64,000 nt of DNA from NCBI RefSeq assembly GCF_900110105.1, contig NZ_FOCL01000001.1:1-64000 (forward strand). The letters are read 5' to 3'. The position numbers were made by a program, and so were the translations under genes. Below are positions 47,318 to 55,212 of the stretch, in pieces; the first letter of the stretch is position 1; each line of letters begins with the position of its first letter. The notes under the pieces were generated by a model that was not told where the DNA came from, searched no databases, and was given only the letters and a program-made list of their open reading frames with translations. This DNA is from Mucilaginibacter gossypiicola (GTDB taxonomy: Bacteria; Bacteroidota; Bacteroidia; Sphingobacteriales; Sphingobacteriaceae).

Positions 47318-47508
47318 TGGTTGGAGTTAGAGATTAGTTGTATAATGATATAAAGGTTAGGATTTGAATATCTTGGCCTTTTTTGTTGTAATGCTGAAAT
47401 GACACCAGTAAACTTTGCTCTTACAATTGCAAAGTATTCGCCTGCACCAAAAGCCCAATAAAATTCTAAATCCGAAATCGAACATCCGAAATCCAAAATC
47501 AAAAACAC
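47318..47508. other. Gap after P16: no gene
   Basis: The stretch begins with TTGGAGTTAGAGATTAG, an AGATTAG-type word without a nearby second arm, then a short T-run near 47380-47387. Towards the end are repeated ATCCGAAATC-like words (47470-47500) that also occur near 60283. No coding frame resembles a known family. Confidence 0.5.
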
Positions 47509-47615
47509 TGTATCAATATCGTACACAATGTGTTACGCTTACGAACAGTTGCTGGATTTTATTTGTATTAAGTATTTGATATTCAGTTGTTTTTGATTTT
47601 GGTATATGTTTTACA
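47509..47615 (+). promoter_or_regulatory. Module C: paired activator sites plus sigma-54-like promoter before the remnant and P17
   Basis: Site 1 is TGTATCAATATCGTACA (47509-47525) and site 2 TGTTACGCTTACGAACA (47531-47547), both full TGT-N11-ACA with starts 22 bp apart. TGGTATA starts at 47600, 69 bp after site 2 begins, with TTAC at the -12 spacing. The next intact gene is 210 bp away, with a permease remnant in between. Confidence 0.6.
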
Positions 47616-47642
47616 TTGAAATTGAAAATTACTGTACGATAT

Positions 47643-47692
47643 GCTGTTAAAGCGGGCTTGTTAACCTGGTTAAAAGCCTGCGATTGGAATAG
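47643..47692 (+). pseudogene. Relic of a permease 3' end
   Basis: GCTGTTAAAGCG at 47643 translates AVKA, and after one frame break the sequence continues NLVKSLRLE and stop at 47692. This matches the universal permease tail (A.KAALANPVKSLRSE). No other part of the gene is left between promoter C and P17, so a whole permease was apparently deleted, leaving its promoter to drive P17. Confidence 0.75.
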
Positions 47693-47699
47693 TCATTTT

Positions 47700-47796
47700 A
47701 TCATTTGCTTCGCGTCATTGTTGCATTGACAAATACGCAAAGTAAAAAATGACTTAGTAACCTATAATGCAACGCAAATGATGCGAAGCAAATGAT
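47700..47796 (+). repeat. Intergenic palindrome between the relic and P17
   Basis: Arms 47700-47719 and 47777-47796 pair 19 of 20 bp. AATGATGC, AATGCAACG and AATGACC words continue to 47820, just before P17. It is a longer-word variant of the GTCATT family. Confidence 0.8.
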
Positions 47797-47824
47797 GCAA
47801 CGTAAATGACCTAATGACCGAACC

Positions 47825-50185
47825 ATGATAGGAAATTACATTAAAACCACTGTACGTGGTCTCGCGAAAAACCGGGCTTACAGTTTCTTGAACATAGCCG
47901 GTTTGGCTATTGGTGTGGCTTGCGCATCTATGATATTTTTATGGGTACAGGATGAGCTGACCTTTAACCACAGTTTTGTAAAGCGGGATAACTTATACAC
48001 GGTTCGCGAAAATCAAACCTATGATGGTAAAACTTCAACATTTCGCGCTACTCCGGGGCCAATGGCTGCAGCGTTGAAAGGCGATATCCCTGGAGTGAAA
48101 AATGCCGCCCGGATGGGTGGAGAAAACGAAATGGTATTTGCACTGGGCGAAAAAGTGATTAATGAGCAAGGCTCATATGCCGATGCTGAGATTTTTCCAA
48201 TGTTGAAGCTTTCTTTTGTTCAGGGTGACGAGGCAAATGTTTTTCATGATCTGCATTCGGTAGTGATTAATACTACTATGGCTAAAAAGTTTTTTGGTGA
48301 TGCCAACCCGATTGGCAAAACGTTAAAAATGAATAATGAGCACGACTTTACAGTTACTGGCGTGTTTTCCGATCTGCCAAAAAACTCTACATTCCAGATG
48401 CAATGGTTTGCTCCGTTAAAGAACATCGAGCATATGCAGCCCTGGCAGCAGGATTGGGGAGCTAACTGGACACGCACCTATGTAGAACTGGAACCATCAG
48501 CAGATGTTAATGCCATTAACAAAAAGCTGGCTCACTATCTTGGTACCAAGAAAAACGGCAACGGAACAATCTGCTTCCTTTTCGGTATGAACGACTGGAA
48601 CCTGCGCGACAAATTTACCGACGGTAAAATGAGTGGTGGCCGGATCGAATACGTCCGCTTGTTTTCGGCAATCGCATTTATTATCCTCATTATAGCTTGC
48701 ATTAATTTCATGAACCTTTCTACCGCACGGTCCGAAAAGCGGGCTAAGGAGGTTGGTGTTCATAAAGTAATGGGTGCCGGTAAAGGTAAGCTTATAACCC
48801 AGTTTATAGGTGAAGCAGTGATCATGGCGTTTATAGCAGTAATTATTGCAGTGGTTTTGGTTTATGCTGCTTTGCCATCGTTCAATAATATGGTTCAAAA
48901 GGAGCTTACTATTGATCTCTTACAACCGTTCCATTTGTTTTATTTACTGTCGATAGGTTTAGTTACCGGTTTGCTGGCCGGCAGCTATCCGGCGTTTTAC
49001 CTGTCATCATTTAACCCGATAACGGTATTAAAGAATATTAAATTGCCATCGGCAGCAGGCGCGGGCTTTATCAGACAAAGTTTGGTGGTGATCCAGTTTT
49101 CTGTATCTATTATACTCATCATAGGCACAGTAATTATATATCAACAAATTCAGCACGTTAAAAACAGAGAATTGGGTTATCAAAAAGATAACCTTGTTTA
49201 CATCGATACCAAAGGCAAAATAACCGATCATTTTACTGCTGTAAATAATGAGTTGAAGCAAACTGGTGTTGTTGCCGACGCATCACTAAGCGAGTATCCT
49301 GTTTTGCAGATTTGGAGTAATACCGATAACTTTTCATGGGATGGCAAAGACGCCTCAAAAAATCCTTTAATCACTATTGAAAGTGTAAGCCCGCAGTTTG
49401 TATCAACCATGAATATGAAACTGGTTGCAGGCCGGGATTTTTATGCCAATGCCAAGCTTGATAGTAGCAACGTGATCATTAACGAGGCTTTTGCTAAGCA
49501 AATGGGCAAAGCGGGGCATGTGGGTGGTATTGTTAGGGATGGGGGTAATAAGCCTTATCAAATTGCTGGGATCATCAAAGATTTCCTTTACAATGATATG
49601 TACGTTTCGGGCGCACCGCTGATGCTGTTTAGCCGTCCGCAAAACAATAATATCTTAACTATCCGCTTTAAACAGGGCGTTAATTTGACTGATGCTCTGG
49701 CTAAAACCGGCGAAGTTTATAAACGTGCCAACCCGGGCTATCCATTCGAATACAAGTTTGTTGATGCCGATTTTGATGAATTGTTTAAAACCGAGGCCCT
49801 TACCGGTAAGCTGTCGGGGGTATTTGCGTCGCTGGCCGTTGTAATATCCTGCTTAGGCCTATTTGGTTTAGCCGCCTATACTGCCGAAAGACGGATCAAA
49901 GAAATAGGTATCCGCAAGGTGCTTGGTGCATCTGTGGTTGGTTTAACTGGCTTGCTATCGCGTGATTTTCTGAAGCTTGTTGTTGTTTCGTGCCTGATAG
50001 CTTTTCCGGTTGCGTGGTATGCCATCAATAACTGGTTGCAAAGTTATCAGTACCGGGTAACCGTACAATGGTGGGTATTTGCTGCCGCGGGAATAGCAGC
50101 AATTTTTATAGCACTGGCAACGGTAAGTTTTCAGGCTATTAAAGCAGCATTGAGCAATCCGGTGAAGAGTTTGCGTTCGGAATAA
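47825..50185 (+). CDS. Permease P17, FtsX/MacB-type; first intact gene of the fourth block
   Basis: 786 residues, the shortest. It starts MIGNYIKTTVRGLAKNRAYS, with Gly for Lys/Arg at position 3. Helix 1 leads into WVQDELTFNHSF. First periplasmic motif VINTTMAKKFFGDANPIGK. The first loop is KEVGVHKVMGAGKG: His replaces the Arg of the RK pair that every other copy keeps as Arg or Lys. Second-domain motif IAGIIKDFLYNDMYVS has lost the SL pair. Second loop KEIGIRKVLGAS, last helices QWW, tail SNPVKSLRSE. A FSWDGKDASK segment in the second domain recalls P1, P7 and P15. Confidence 0.94.
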   Translation: MIGNYIKTTVRGLAKNRAYSFLNIAGLAIGVACASMIFLWVQDELTFNHSFVKRDNLYTVRENQTYDGKTSTFRATPGPMAAALKGDIPGVKNAARMGGENEMVFALGEKVINEQGSYADAEIFPMLKLSFVQGDEANVFHDLHSVVINTTMAKKFFGDANPIGKTLKMNNEHDFTVTGVFSDLPKNSTFQMQWFAPLKNIEHMQPWQQDWGANWTRTYVELEPSADVNAINKKLAHYLGTKKNGNGTICFLFGMNDWNLRDKFTDGKMSGGRIEYVRLFSAIAFIILIIACINFMNLSTARSEKRAKEVGVHKVMGAGKGKLITQFIGEAVIMAFIAVIIAVVLVYAALPSFNNMVQKELTIDLLQPFHLFYLLSIGLVTGLLAGSYPAFYLSSFNPITVLKNIKLPSAAGAGFIRQSLVVIQFSVSIILIIGTVIIYQQIQHVKNRELGYQKDNLVYIDTKGKITDHFTAVNNELKQTGVVADASLSEYPVLQIWSNTDNFSWDGKDASKNPLITIESVSPQFVSTMNMKLVAGRDFYANAKLDSSNVIINEAFAKQMGKAGHVGGIVRDGGNKPYQIAGIIKDFLYNDMYVSGAPLMLFSRPQNNNILTIRFKQGVNLTDALAKTGEVYKRANPGYPFEYKFVDADFDELFKTEALTGKLSGVFASLAVVISCLGLFGLAAYTAERRIKEIGIRKVLGASVVGLTGLLSRDFLKLVVVSCLIAFPVAWYAINNWLQSYQYRVTVQWWVFAAAGIAAIFIALATVSFQAIKAALSNPVKSLRSE

Positions 50186-50208
50186 TTTCACTAAGTCATT
50201 TGCTTCGT

Positions 50209-50250
50209 GTCATGAAGTCATTTGGACGCGGGCATCAATGACTTCATGAC
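50209..50250 (+). repeat. Intergenic palindrome with matched change, P17-P18
   Basis: GTCATGAAGTCATT (50209-50222) and AATGACTTCATGAC (50237-50250) pair perfectly. Sister gaps have TTAAG here; this copy reads TGAAG and the opposite arm carries CTTCA, so pairing was kept. Confidence 0.85.
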
Positions 50251-50276
50251 CAAATGATTAATGAATAATAAAAGAT

Positions 50277-52655
50277 ATGATCAAAAACTACATAAAAATT
50301 GCCTGGCGAAATTTGGTTCGTAATAAGGCTTACGCAACCATCAGTGTTATTGGGTTAGCTTTGGGTATAGCCTGCGGTGTGTTGATATTTACGCTGATCA
50401 CCTATCACCTGAGCTTTGATACCTTTCATAAGGATAAAGACAGAATCTACCGCTTCTACACCGAATTTCATGATCAGGGAGTAGACCGCGTAGGCGCTAT
50501 CCCGCAGCCGATGGCTAAGGGCTATCGTAATGACTTAGCTTTTAGCGAAAAAACAGCGAGGTATATCAGTTTCAACAAAACGCTGATCACTATTACCAAG
50601 GGAAACGAAGTTAAAAAGTTTGGCGAGGATGATGGCGTTGCCTTTGTTGAGCCGGAGTATTTCGATATCCTGAATTTTCCATTGCTTAAAGGTGATAGAA
50701 AAACTATTCTTGCTAATCCCAATGAAGCCCTGGTTACCGAAAAAATGGCCCAAAAATATTTCGGTAACGATAACCCGATAGGCAGAATTTTTAAGCTGGA
50801 TAATAACATAACCGTTACTATAACCGGTGTATTGCAGGATTTGCCAAATAACACCGACCAAAAGCAGCAGGTCTTTATTTCGTATGCCAGTATGGAAGCC
50901 TACGCCGGGAAAGATCGTGAAAATAACTGGGGTGGTGTTTACAGCGGATGCCAGGGCTTTACCCGGTTGAAGCCGGGGGTAACCAAGGCGCAGGTTGAAA
51001 CAGCCATGCTACAATTAGTAAAGAAAAACTATACCGGTCGCGATTTACAGGTTTGGCGCTTTAAATTACAGCCCATTGCCGAAATGCATTTTGACCGTGA
51101 ACTTGGTGGCTATGCCGATAAAAGCTATTTGTGGGCGCTGTTCTTTATCGGCGTATTTCTGATTATCACTGCCTCTGTTAACTTTATAAACCTGGCTACT
51201 GCACAGGCATTAAACCGCTCAAAAGAGGTCGGGATCCGCAAAGTGCTGGGTAGTCAGCCTTTTCAGTTGTTCTGGCAATTTATTGCAGAAACAGCCATTA
51301 TTAGCATCATAGCTGTAGGTGTAGCCATCGGTTTGTCTGAAATAGCTTTGCCGGCATTGAATAAACTATTTCACGCAAGGATGACCTTCAACTGGCCGGA
51401 GCTAAGCTTGTTTACCGTTTTGATTACTGTTATTGTAGTTTTTCTTTCTGGCTCATATCCGGGACTGGTATTGGCAAGGTTTCAGCCTATCAAGGCACTT
51501 AAAAGCAAACTTTCACAAAAAGATGTTGGCGGGTTTTCTTTACGGAGGGTGTTGGTGGTCACCCAGTTTACCATATCGCAAGTGTTGATTATTGGTACCA
51601 TCATCGTAGTATCGCAGTTACATTATTCGCAAACTGCCGATCTTGGTTTTAACAAAAATGCCATAGTGCTGGTGCCGCTTCCTCAAAATGACAAGATCAA
51701 AATGAGTACCATGCGCAACCGCATCAGCGAAATTAAAGGGGTTGAAAATGTATCTTACTGTGCTAATGCGCCAGCATCCCGTTCAAATAGCAATACTGGT
51801 ATTCAATATGATAACCGTGCCGAAGATGAACACTGGAGCATCAATACCAAACAAGCCGATGAAAATTATATTTCGACCTTCGGTATTAAGCTAATTGCCG
51901 GCAGAAATTTTTTCAAGGGCGATTCGGTAAAAGAGCTTTTGGTGAACGAAACCTTTGTTAAAAAGCTTCGCCTTAAACCGCAGGATGTAATTGGAAAGCA
52001 AATGGCAATTAACGGCCGCAATTATAAAGGTACCATTGTTGGCGTAATGAAAGACTTTTACAATTACTCCTTCCATTCAGAAATTTCGCCTTTATGTGTA
52101 ATGCCTAATTACCAGGACCTGGGTACCGTTGCCGTGAAAATAGACATGCGGAATGCTAAAGCTACATTAGCACAGATTGATAAGATCTGGAACCAAACTT
52201 TCCCCGAAGAATTGTATTCATACCAGTTTTTGGACGATACGATTGCCCACTTTTACGAAATGGACAATATCCTGTTAACACTGGTTGAGGCATTTGCCGG
52301 GATAGCCATCATTATAGGCTGTCTTGGTTTATATGGTTTGGTATCGTTTATGGCAGTGCGTAAAACCAAGGAGATAGGTGTACGTAAAGTGCTGGGAGCA
52401 AATATCAGCAGTATTTTATGGTTATTTGGTAAAGAGTTCAGCATATTGCTGCTGGTTGCATTTGTAATAGCTGCTCCACTGGCATGGTGGGCGATGCATA
52501 ATTACTTAAAAGATTTTCAATACAGGATCAGTATCGGCCCGCAAATATTTGTGATATCGATACTGTCAAGCCTTATAATAGCATGGATAACGGTAGGCTA
52601 TCGGGCTACCATGGCAGCGTTGGCAAATCCGGTTAAGAGTTTGCGTTCTGAATAG
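50277..52655 (+). CDS. Permease P18, FtsX/MacB-type
   Basis: 792 residues, paired with P16 by the ITYHLSFDTF exit of helix 1 and by LPQNDK after helix 5 (LPVPNNDKGK in P16). First periplasmic motif LVTEKMAQKYFGNDNPIGR, with Arg for the final Lys. First loop KEVGIRKVLGSQPF. Second domain has SYCANAPASRSN. Its motif IVGVMKDFYNYSFHSE is altered at the SL position. Second loop KEIGVRKVLGAN followed by ISSILWLFGKEF. Before the last helix it has SIGPQIF, not WW, as in P3 and P19. Tail NPVKSLRSE. Confidence 0.94.
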   Translation: MIKNYIKIAWRNLVRNKAYATISVIGLALGIACGVLIFTLITYHLSFDTFHKDKDRIYRFYTEFHDQGVDRVGAIPQPMAKGYRNDLAFSEKTARYISFNKTLITITKGNEVKKFGEDDGVAFVEPEYFDILNFPLLKGDRKTILANPNEALVTEKMAQKYFGNDNPIGRIFKLDNNITVTITGVLQDLPNNTDQKQQVFISYASMEAYAGKDRENNWGGVYSGCQGFTRLKPGVTKAQVETAMLQLVKKNYTGRDLQVWRFKLQPIAEMHFDRELGGYADKSYLWALFFIGVFLIITASVNFINLATAQALNRSKEVGIRKVLGSQPFQLFWQFIAETAIISIIAVGVAIGLSEIALPALNKLFHARMTFNWPELSLFTVLITVIVVFLSGSYPGLVLARFQPIKALKSKLSQKDVGGFSLRRVLVVTQFTISQVLIIGTIIVVSQLHYSQTADLGFNKNAIVLVPLPQNDKIKMSTMRNRISEIKGVENVSYCANAPASRSNSNTGIQYDNRAEDEHWSINTKQADENYISTFGIKLIAGRNFFKGDSVKELLVNETFVKKLRLKPQDVIGKQMAINGRNYKGTIVGVMKDFYNYSFHSEISPLCVMPNYQDLGTVAVKIDMRNAKATLAQIDKIWNQTFPEELYSYQFLDDTIAHFYEMDNILLTLVEAFAGIAIIIGCLGLYGLVSFMAVRKTKEIGVRKVLGANISSILWLFGKEFSILLLVAFVIAAPLAWWAMHNYLKDFQYRISIGPQIFVISILSSLIIAWITVGYRATMAALANPVKSLRSE

Positions 52656-52659
52656 TTGG

Positions 52660-52727
52660 TCATTGAGTCATTTTTGCTTCGCGTCATTGAGTCATTGCAA
52701 AGACGTAAAGCAAAAATGACTTAATGA
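52660..52727 (+). repeat. Intergenic GTCATT/AATGAC palindrome, P18-P19
   Basis: Arms 52660-52679 and 52708-52727 pair 19 of 20 bp around a 28-nt loop. The first arm starts 4 nt after the P18 stop. Confidence 0.85.
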
Positions 52728-52755
52728 CTATTAGAATGACCTAATGATATAAAAT

Positions 52756-55125
52756 ATGCTTAGAAATTACATCAAAATAGCCTGGCGAAACATTGTTAAT
52801 AACAAGGCTTATACAGCTATCAATGTTTTGGGATTGGCAGCCGGCATGGCTGTTGCTCTGATGATAGCACTTTGGGTTGCCAATGAATACTCGTATGACA
52901 GGTTTTTGCCCGACGCCGAACGGGTATATCAGGTACGCCGTAACTTTAACAGTAATGGCGAAACACTTACGTTTAGTTCAACTTCGCTGAAGTTATCAGA
53001 TGTGTTACACACCATCCCCGAAATCGAATCTGTAGCAACTACGGATTGGACCGGTACGCATGGGCTGATGGTTGGTGATAAGAAATTATCGATTAGCGGA
53101 ATACAAGTCGGAAATGATTTTCTGAAGATCTTTTCGTATCCGATGTTGCAGGGTAACCGTTCATCAGCTTTGAAGGACGCATATTCAATTGTATTAACAA
53201 AGGCCACTGCCATTGCTTTGTTCGGCACCGAGAATGTGATCAATAAAGTTGTACGGATAGATAACGCGTATAATCTGAAGGTTACCGGGGTAATGCAGGA
53301 TATTCCCTCAAACTCGTCGATGCAATTCAGGTTCGTGACACCTTTTAGCCTTTTGGAGCAAACGCAGTCGTACATGAAAGGTGCACACGCGAGTTTTGGC
53401 AATAACGGCTATCAACTTTTCGCCAAATTAAAGCCAGGCGTAAATTATACTAAACTCGCTGCTAAGATCAAAAACATCGAAAAAGGAGAGGATAATATAA
53501 ACGCCAGAAATTCTGAAGTGATCATGCAGCCAATGCTCGATTGGCACCTGTATTCTGACTATAAGAATGGCATAGCCAGCGCCGGCTTTATTGATTATGT
53601 GCACATTTTTAGCGTTATCGGCATATTGGTATTATTGATAGCGTGCGTTAATTTCATTAACCTAACAACAGCGCGTTCCGAAAAGCGCGCCCGCGAAGTG
53701 GGGATACGCAAGGCTATTGGCTCGCAGCGTCAACACCTCATCTTTCAGTTCCTGACCGAATCGGCTTTAATCACTTTTATATCTTTTGTTTGTTCGATAC
53801 TTTTTGTACAGATTGCGCTTGGCCCGTTTAACTCGCTTACTGGTACTACAATCACCATACCTTTTGATAATATCACTTTCTGGCTTATAGCTATTGGTTG
53901 TATGTTGCTTACCGCCGTAATCGCTGGCAGCAGGCCGGCATTTTATCTTTCTTCATTTAATCCGGTTAAAGTTTTAAAAGGTACTATCCAGGTTGGCCGT
54001 TCTGCATCTTACTCGCGCAAAGTATTGGTTGTGATGCAGTTTAGCTGCTCTATTGCGCTGATCATTAGTACGGTGGTTATTTATAAGCAAATTCAATATG
54101 CAAAAAACAGGCCTAATGGGTATGATATCAACAGATTGATGGCCACCAATGCGAACGACGATCTCGGTAAACACTTTAATGCATTCAAAAATGAATTAAT
54201 TCAAAGCGGAGTGGTGCAAAGCGTTTCATCGGCATCAAGTGCTGTTACAGATATTGATATGCATAATGATATTGACCAATGGCCCGGGAAATTTGCCGGT
54301 GAAACCGTTGAAATGGGTGTGGTAGCCGTTGCCGATGATTATTTTAAAACCACCGGCATGAAAATGCTTGCCGGAAGAGATTTTAACAATACAATTTCCG
54401 ACTCATTAAACATAGTTTTCAATGAAGCGGCAATTAAGCGCTTACGACTTAAAGGCGATCCGATAAGCCAGGTAATAACTTATGGAGGTATGCAGCGCAA
54501 GATAATTGGTGTGGTTAAAAACGCATTGATGTTATCGCCATTTGCGCAGGCCGACCCAACAATGTTTTTGTACAACAATGATCCGCATGGGAATTTGATC
54601 TATCGCCTTTCGGCTAAAGTAAACCCGCATGACGCTGTTGATAAAATAGGGCAGGTGTTTTCAAAATATAGCCCGGCTTATCCTTATACATATCGCTTTG
54701 TAGACGATGATTATAACCGCAAGTTTGGCCAGGAAGTATTGGTTGGTAAGCTATCAGGCATATTTGCCGGTCTGGCTATTTTTATTTCATGCCTTGGCCT
54801 GTTCGGCTTAGCGGCATACATCGCAGAGCAGCGCACTAAAGAAATTGGGGTACGTAAAGTGTTGGGCGCAACAGTAAGCCAGCTATGGTTTTTACTGTCG
54901 AAGGATTTTGTATTGCTTGTGCTTATCAGTTGCGTAATAGCATCGCCGGTGGCGTTTTACTTTTTGCAGGGCTGGTTACAAAAATATGATTACAGGATAA
55001 CCGTAGGGCCTGGTGTGTTTATCATATCGGCAATAGTTGCCATAGTGATTACCCTGGTAACAATCAGTTTTCAGGCTATTAAAGCGGCAATTGCCAATCC
55101 GGTTAAAAGTTTAAGAAGCGAATAA
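52756..55125 (+). CDS. Permease P19, FtsX/MacB-type, second-domain motif degenerate
   Basis: 789 residues, start MLRNYIKIAWRNIVNNKAYT. Helix 1 leads into WVANEYSYDRFLPD. First periplasmic motif VLTKATAIALFGTENVINK lacks KYFG and DPIGK. First loop REVGIRKAIGSQRQ. The VVKDF motif of the second domain is IIGVVKNALMLSPFAQ, the most degraded of all copies. Second loop KEIGVRKVLGAT then VSQLWFLLSKDF, where the LWF matches P6. TVGPGVF replaces the WW pair. Tail IANPVKSLRSE. In the second domain, DQWPGKFAGE corresponds to TWPGQLPGE of P6, supporting a P6-P19 relation. Confidence 0.94.
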   Translation: MLRNYIKIAWRNIVNNKAYTAINVLGLAAGMAVALMIALWVANEYSYDRFLPDAERVYQVRRNFNSNGETLTFSSTSLKLSDVLHTIPEIESVATTDWTGTHGLMVGDKKLSISGIQVGNDFLKIFSYPMLQGNRSSALKDAYSIVLTKATAIALFGTENVINKVVRIDNAYNLKVTGVMQDIPSNSSMQFRFVTPFSLLEQTQSYMKGAHASFGNNGYQLFAKLKPGVNYTKLAAKIKNIEKGEDNINARNSEVIMQPMLDWHLYSDYKNGIASAGFIDYVHIFSVIGILVLLIACVNFINLTTARSEKRAREVGIRKAIGSQRQHLIFQFLTESALITFISFVCSILFVQIALGPFNSLTGTTITIPFDNITFWLIAIGCMLLTAVIAGSRPAFYLSSFNPVKVLKGTIQVGRSASYSRKVLVVMQFSCSIALIISTVVIYKQIQYAKNRPNGYDINRLMATNANDDLGKHFNAFKNELIQSGVVQSVSSASSAVTDIDMHNDIDQWPGKFAGETVEMGVVAVADDYFKTTGMKMLAGRDFNNTISDSLNIVFNEAAIKRLRLKGDPISQVITYGGMQRKIIGVVKNALMLSPFAQADPTMFLYNNDPHGNLIYRLSAKVNPHDAVDKIGQVFSKYSPAYPYTYRFVDDDYNRKFGQEVLVGKLSGIFAGLAIFISCLGLFGLAAYIAEQRTKEIGVRKVLGATVSQLWFLLSKDFVLLVLISCVIASPVAFYFLQGWLQKYDYRITVGPGVFIISAIVAIVITLVTISFQAIKAAIANPVKSLRSE

Positions 55126-55170
55126 ATAGTTAGCAGTGGCAGTTTCCAGTTGGCAACACTGTACATCCTA

Positions 55171-55210
55171 CACCAATGAACTGATGAACCAGTGAACAAA
55201 TGAACTAATG
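55171..55210 (+). repeat. Single-arm AATGAAC-type word repeat, P19-P20
   Basis: AATGAAC, GATGAAC, GTGAAC and ATGAAC words run from 55174 to 55206 and stop 7 nt before the P20 ATG. No opposite arm was found. Similar to the P4-P5 and P5-P6 gaps. Confidence 0.6.
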
Positions 55211-55212
55211 CG

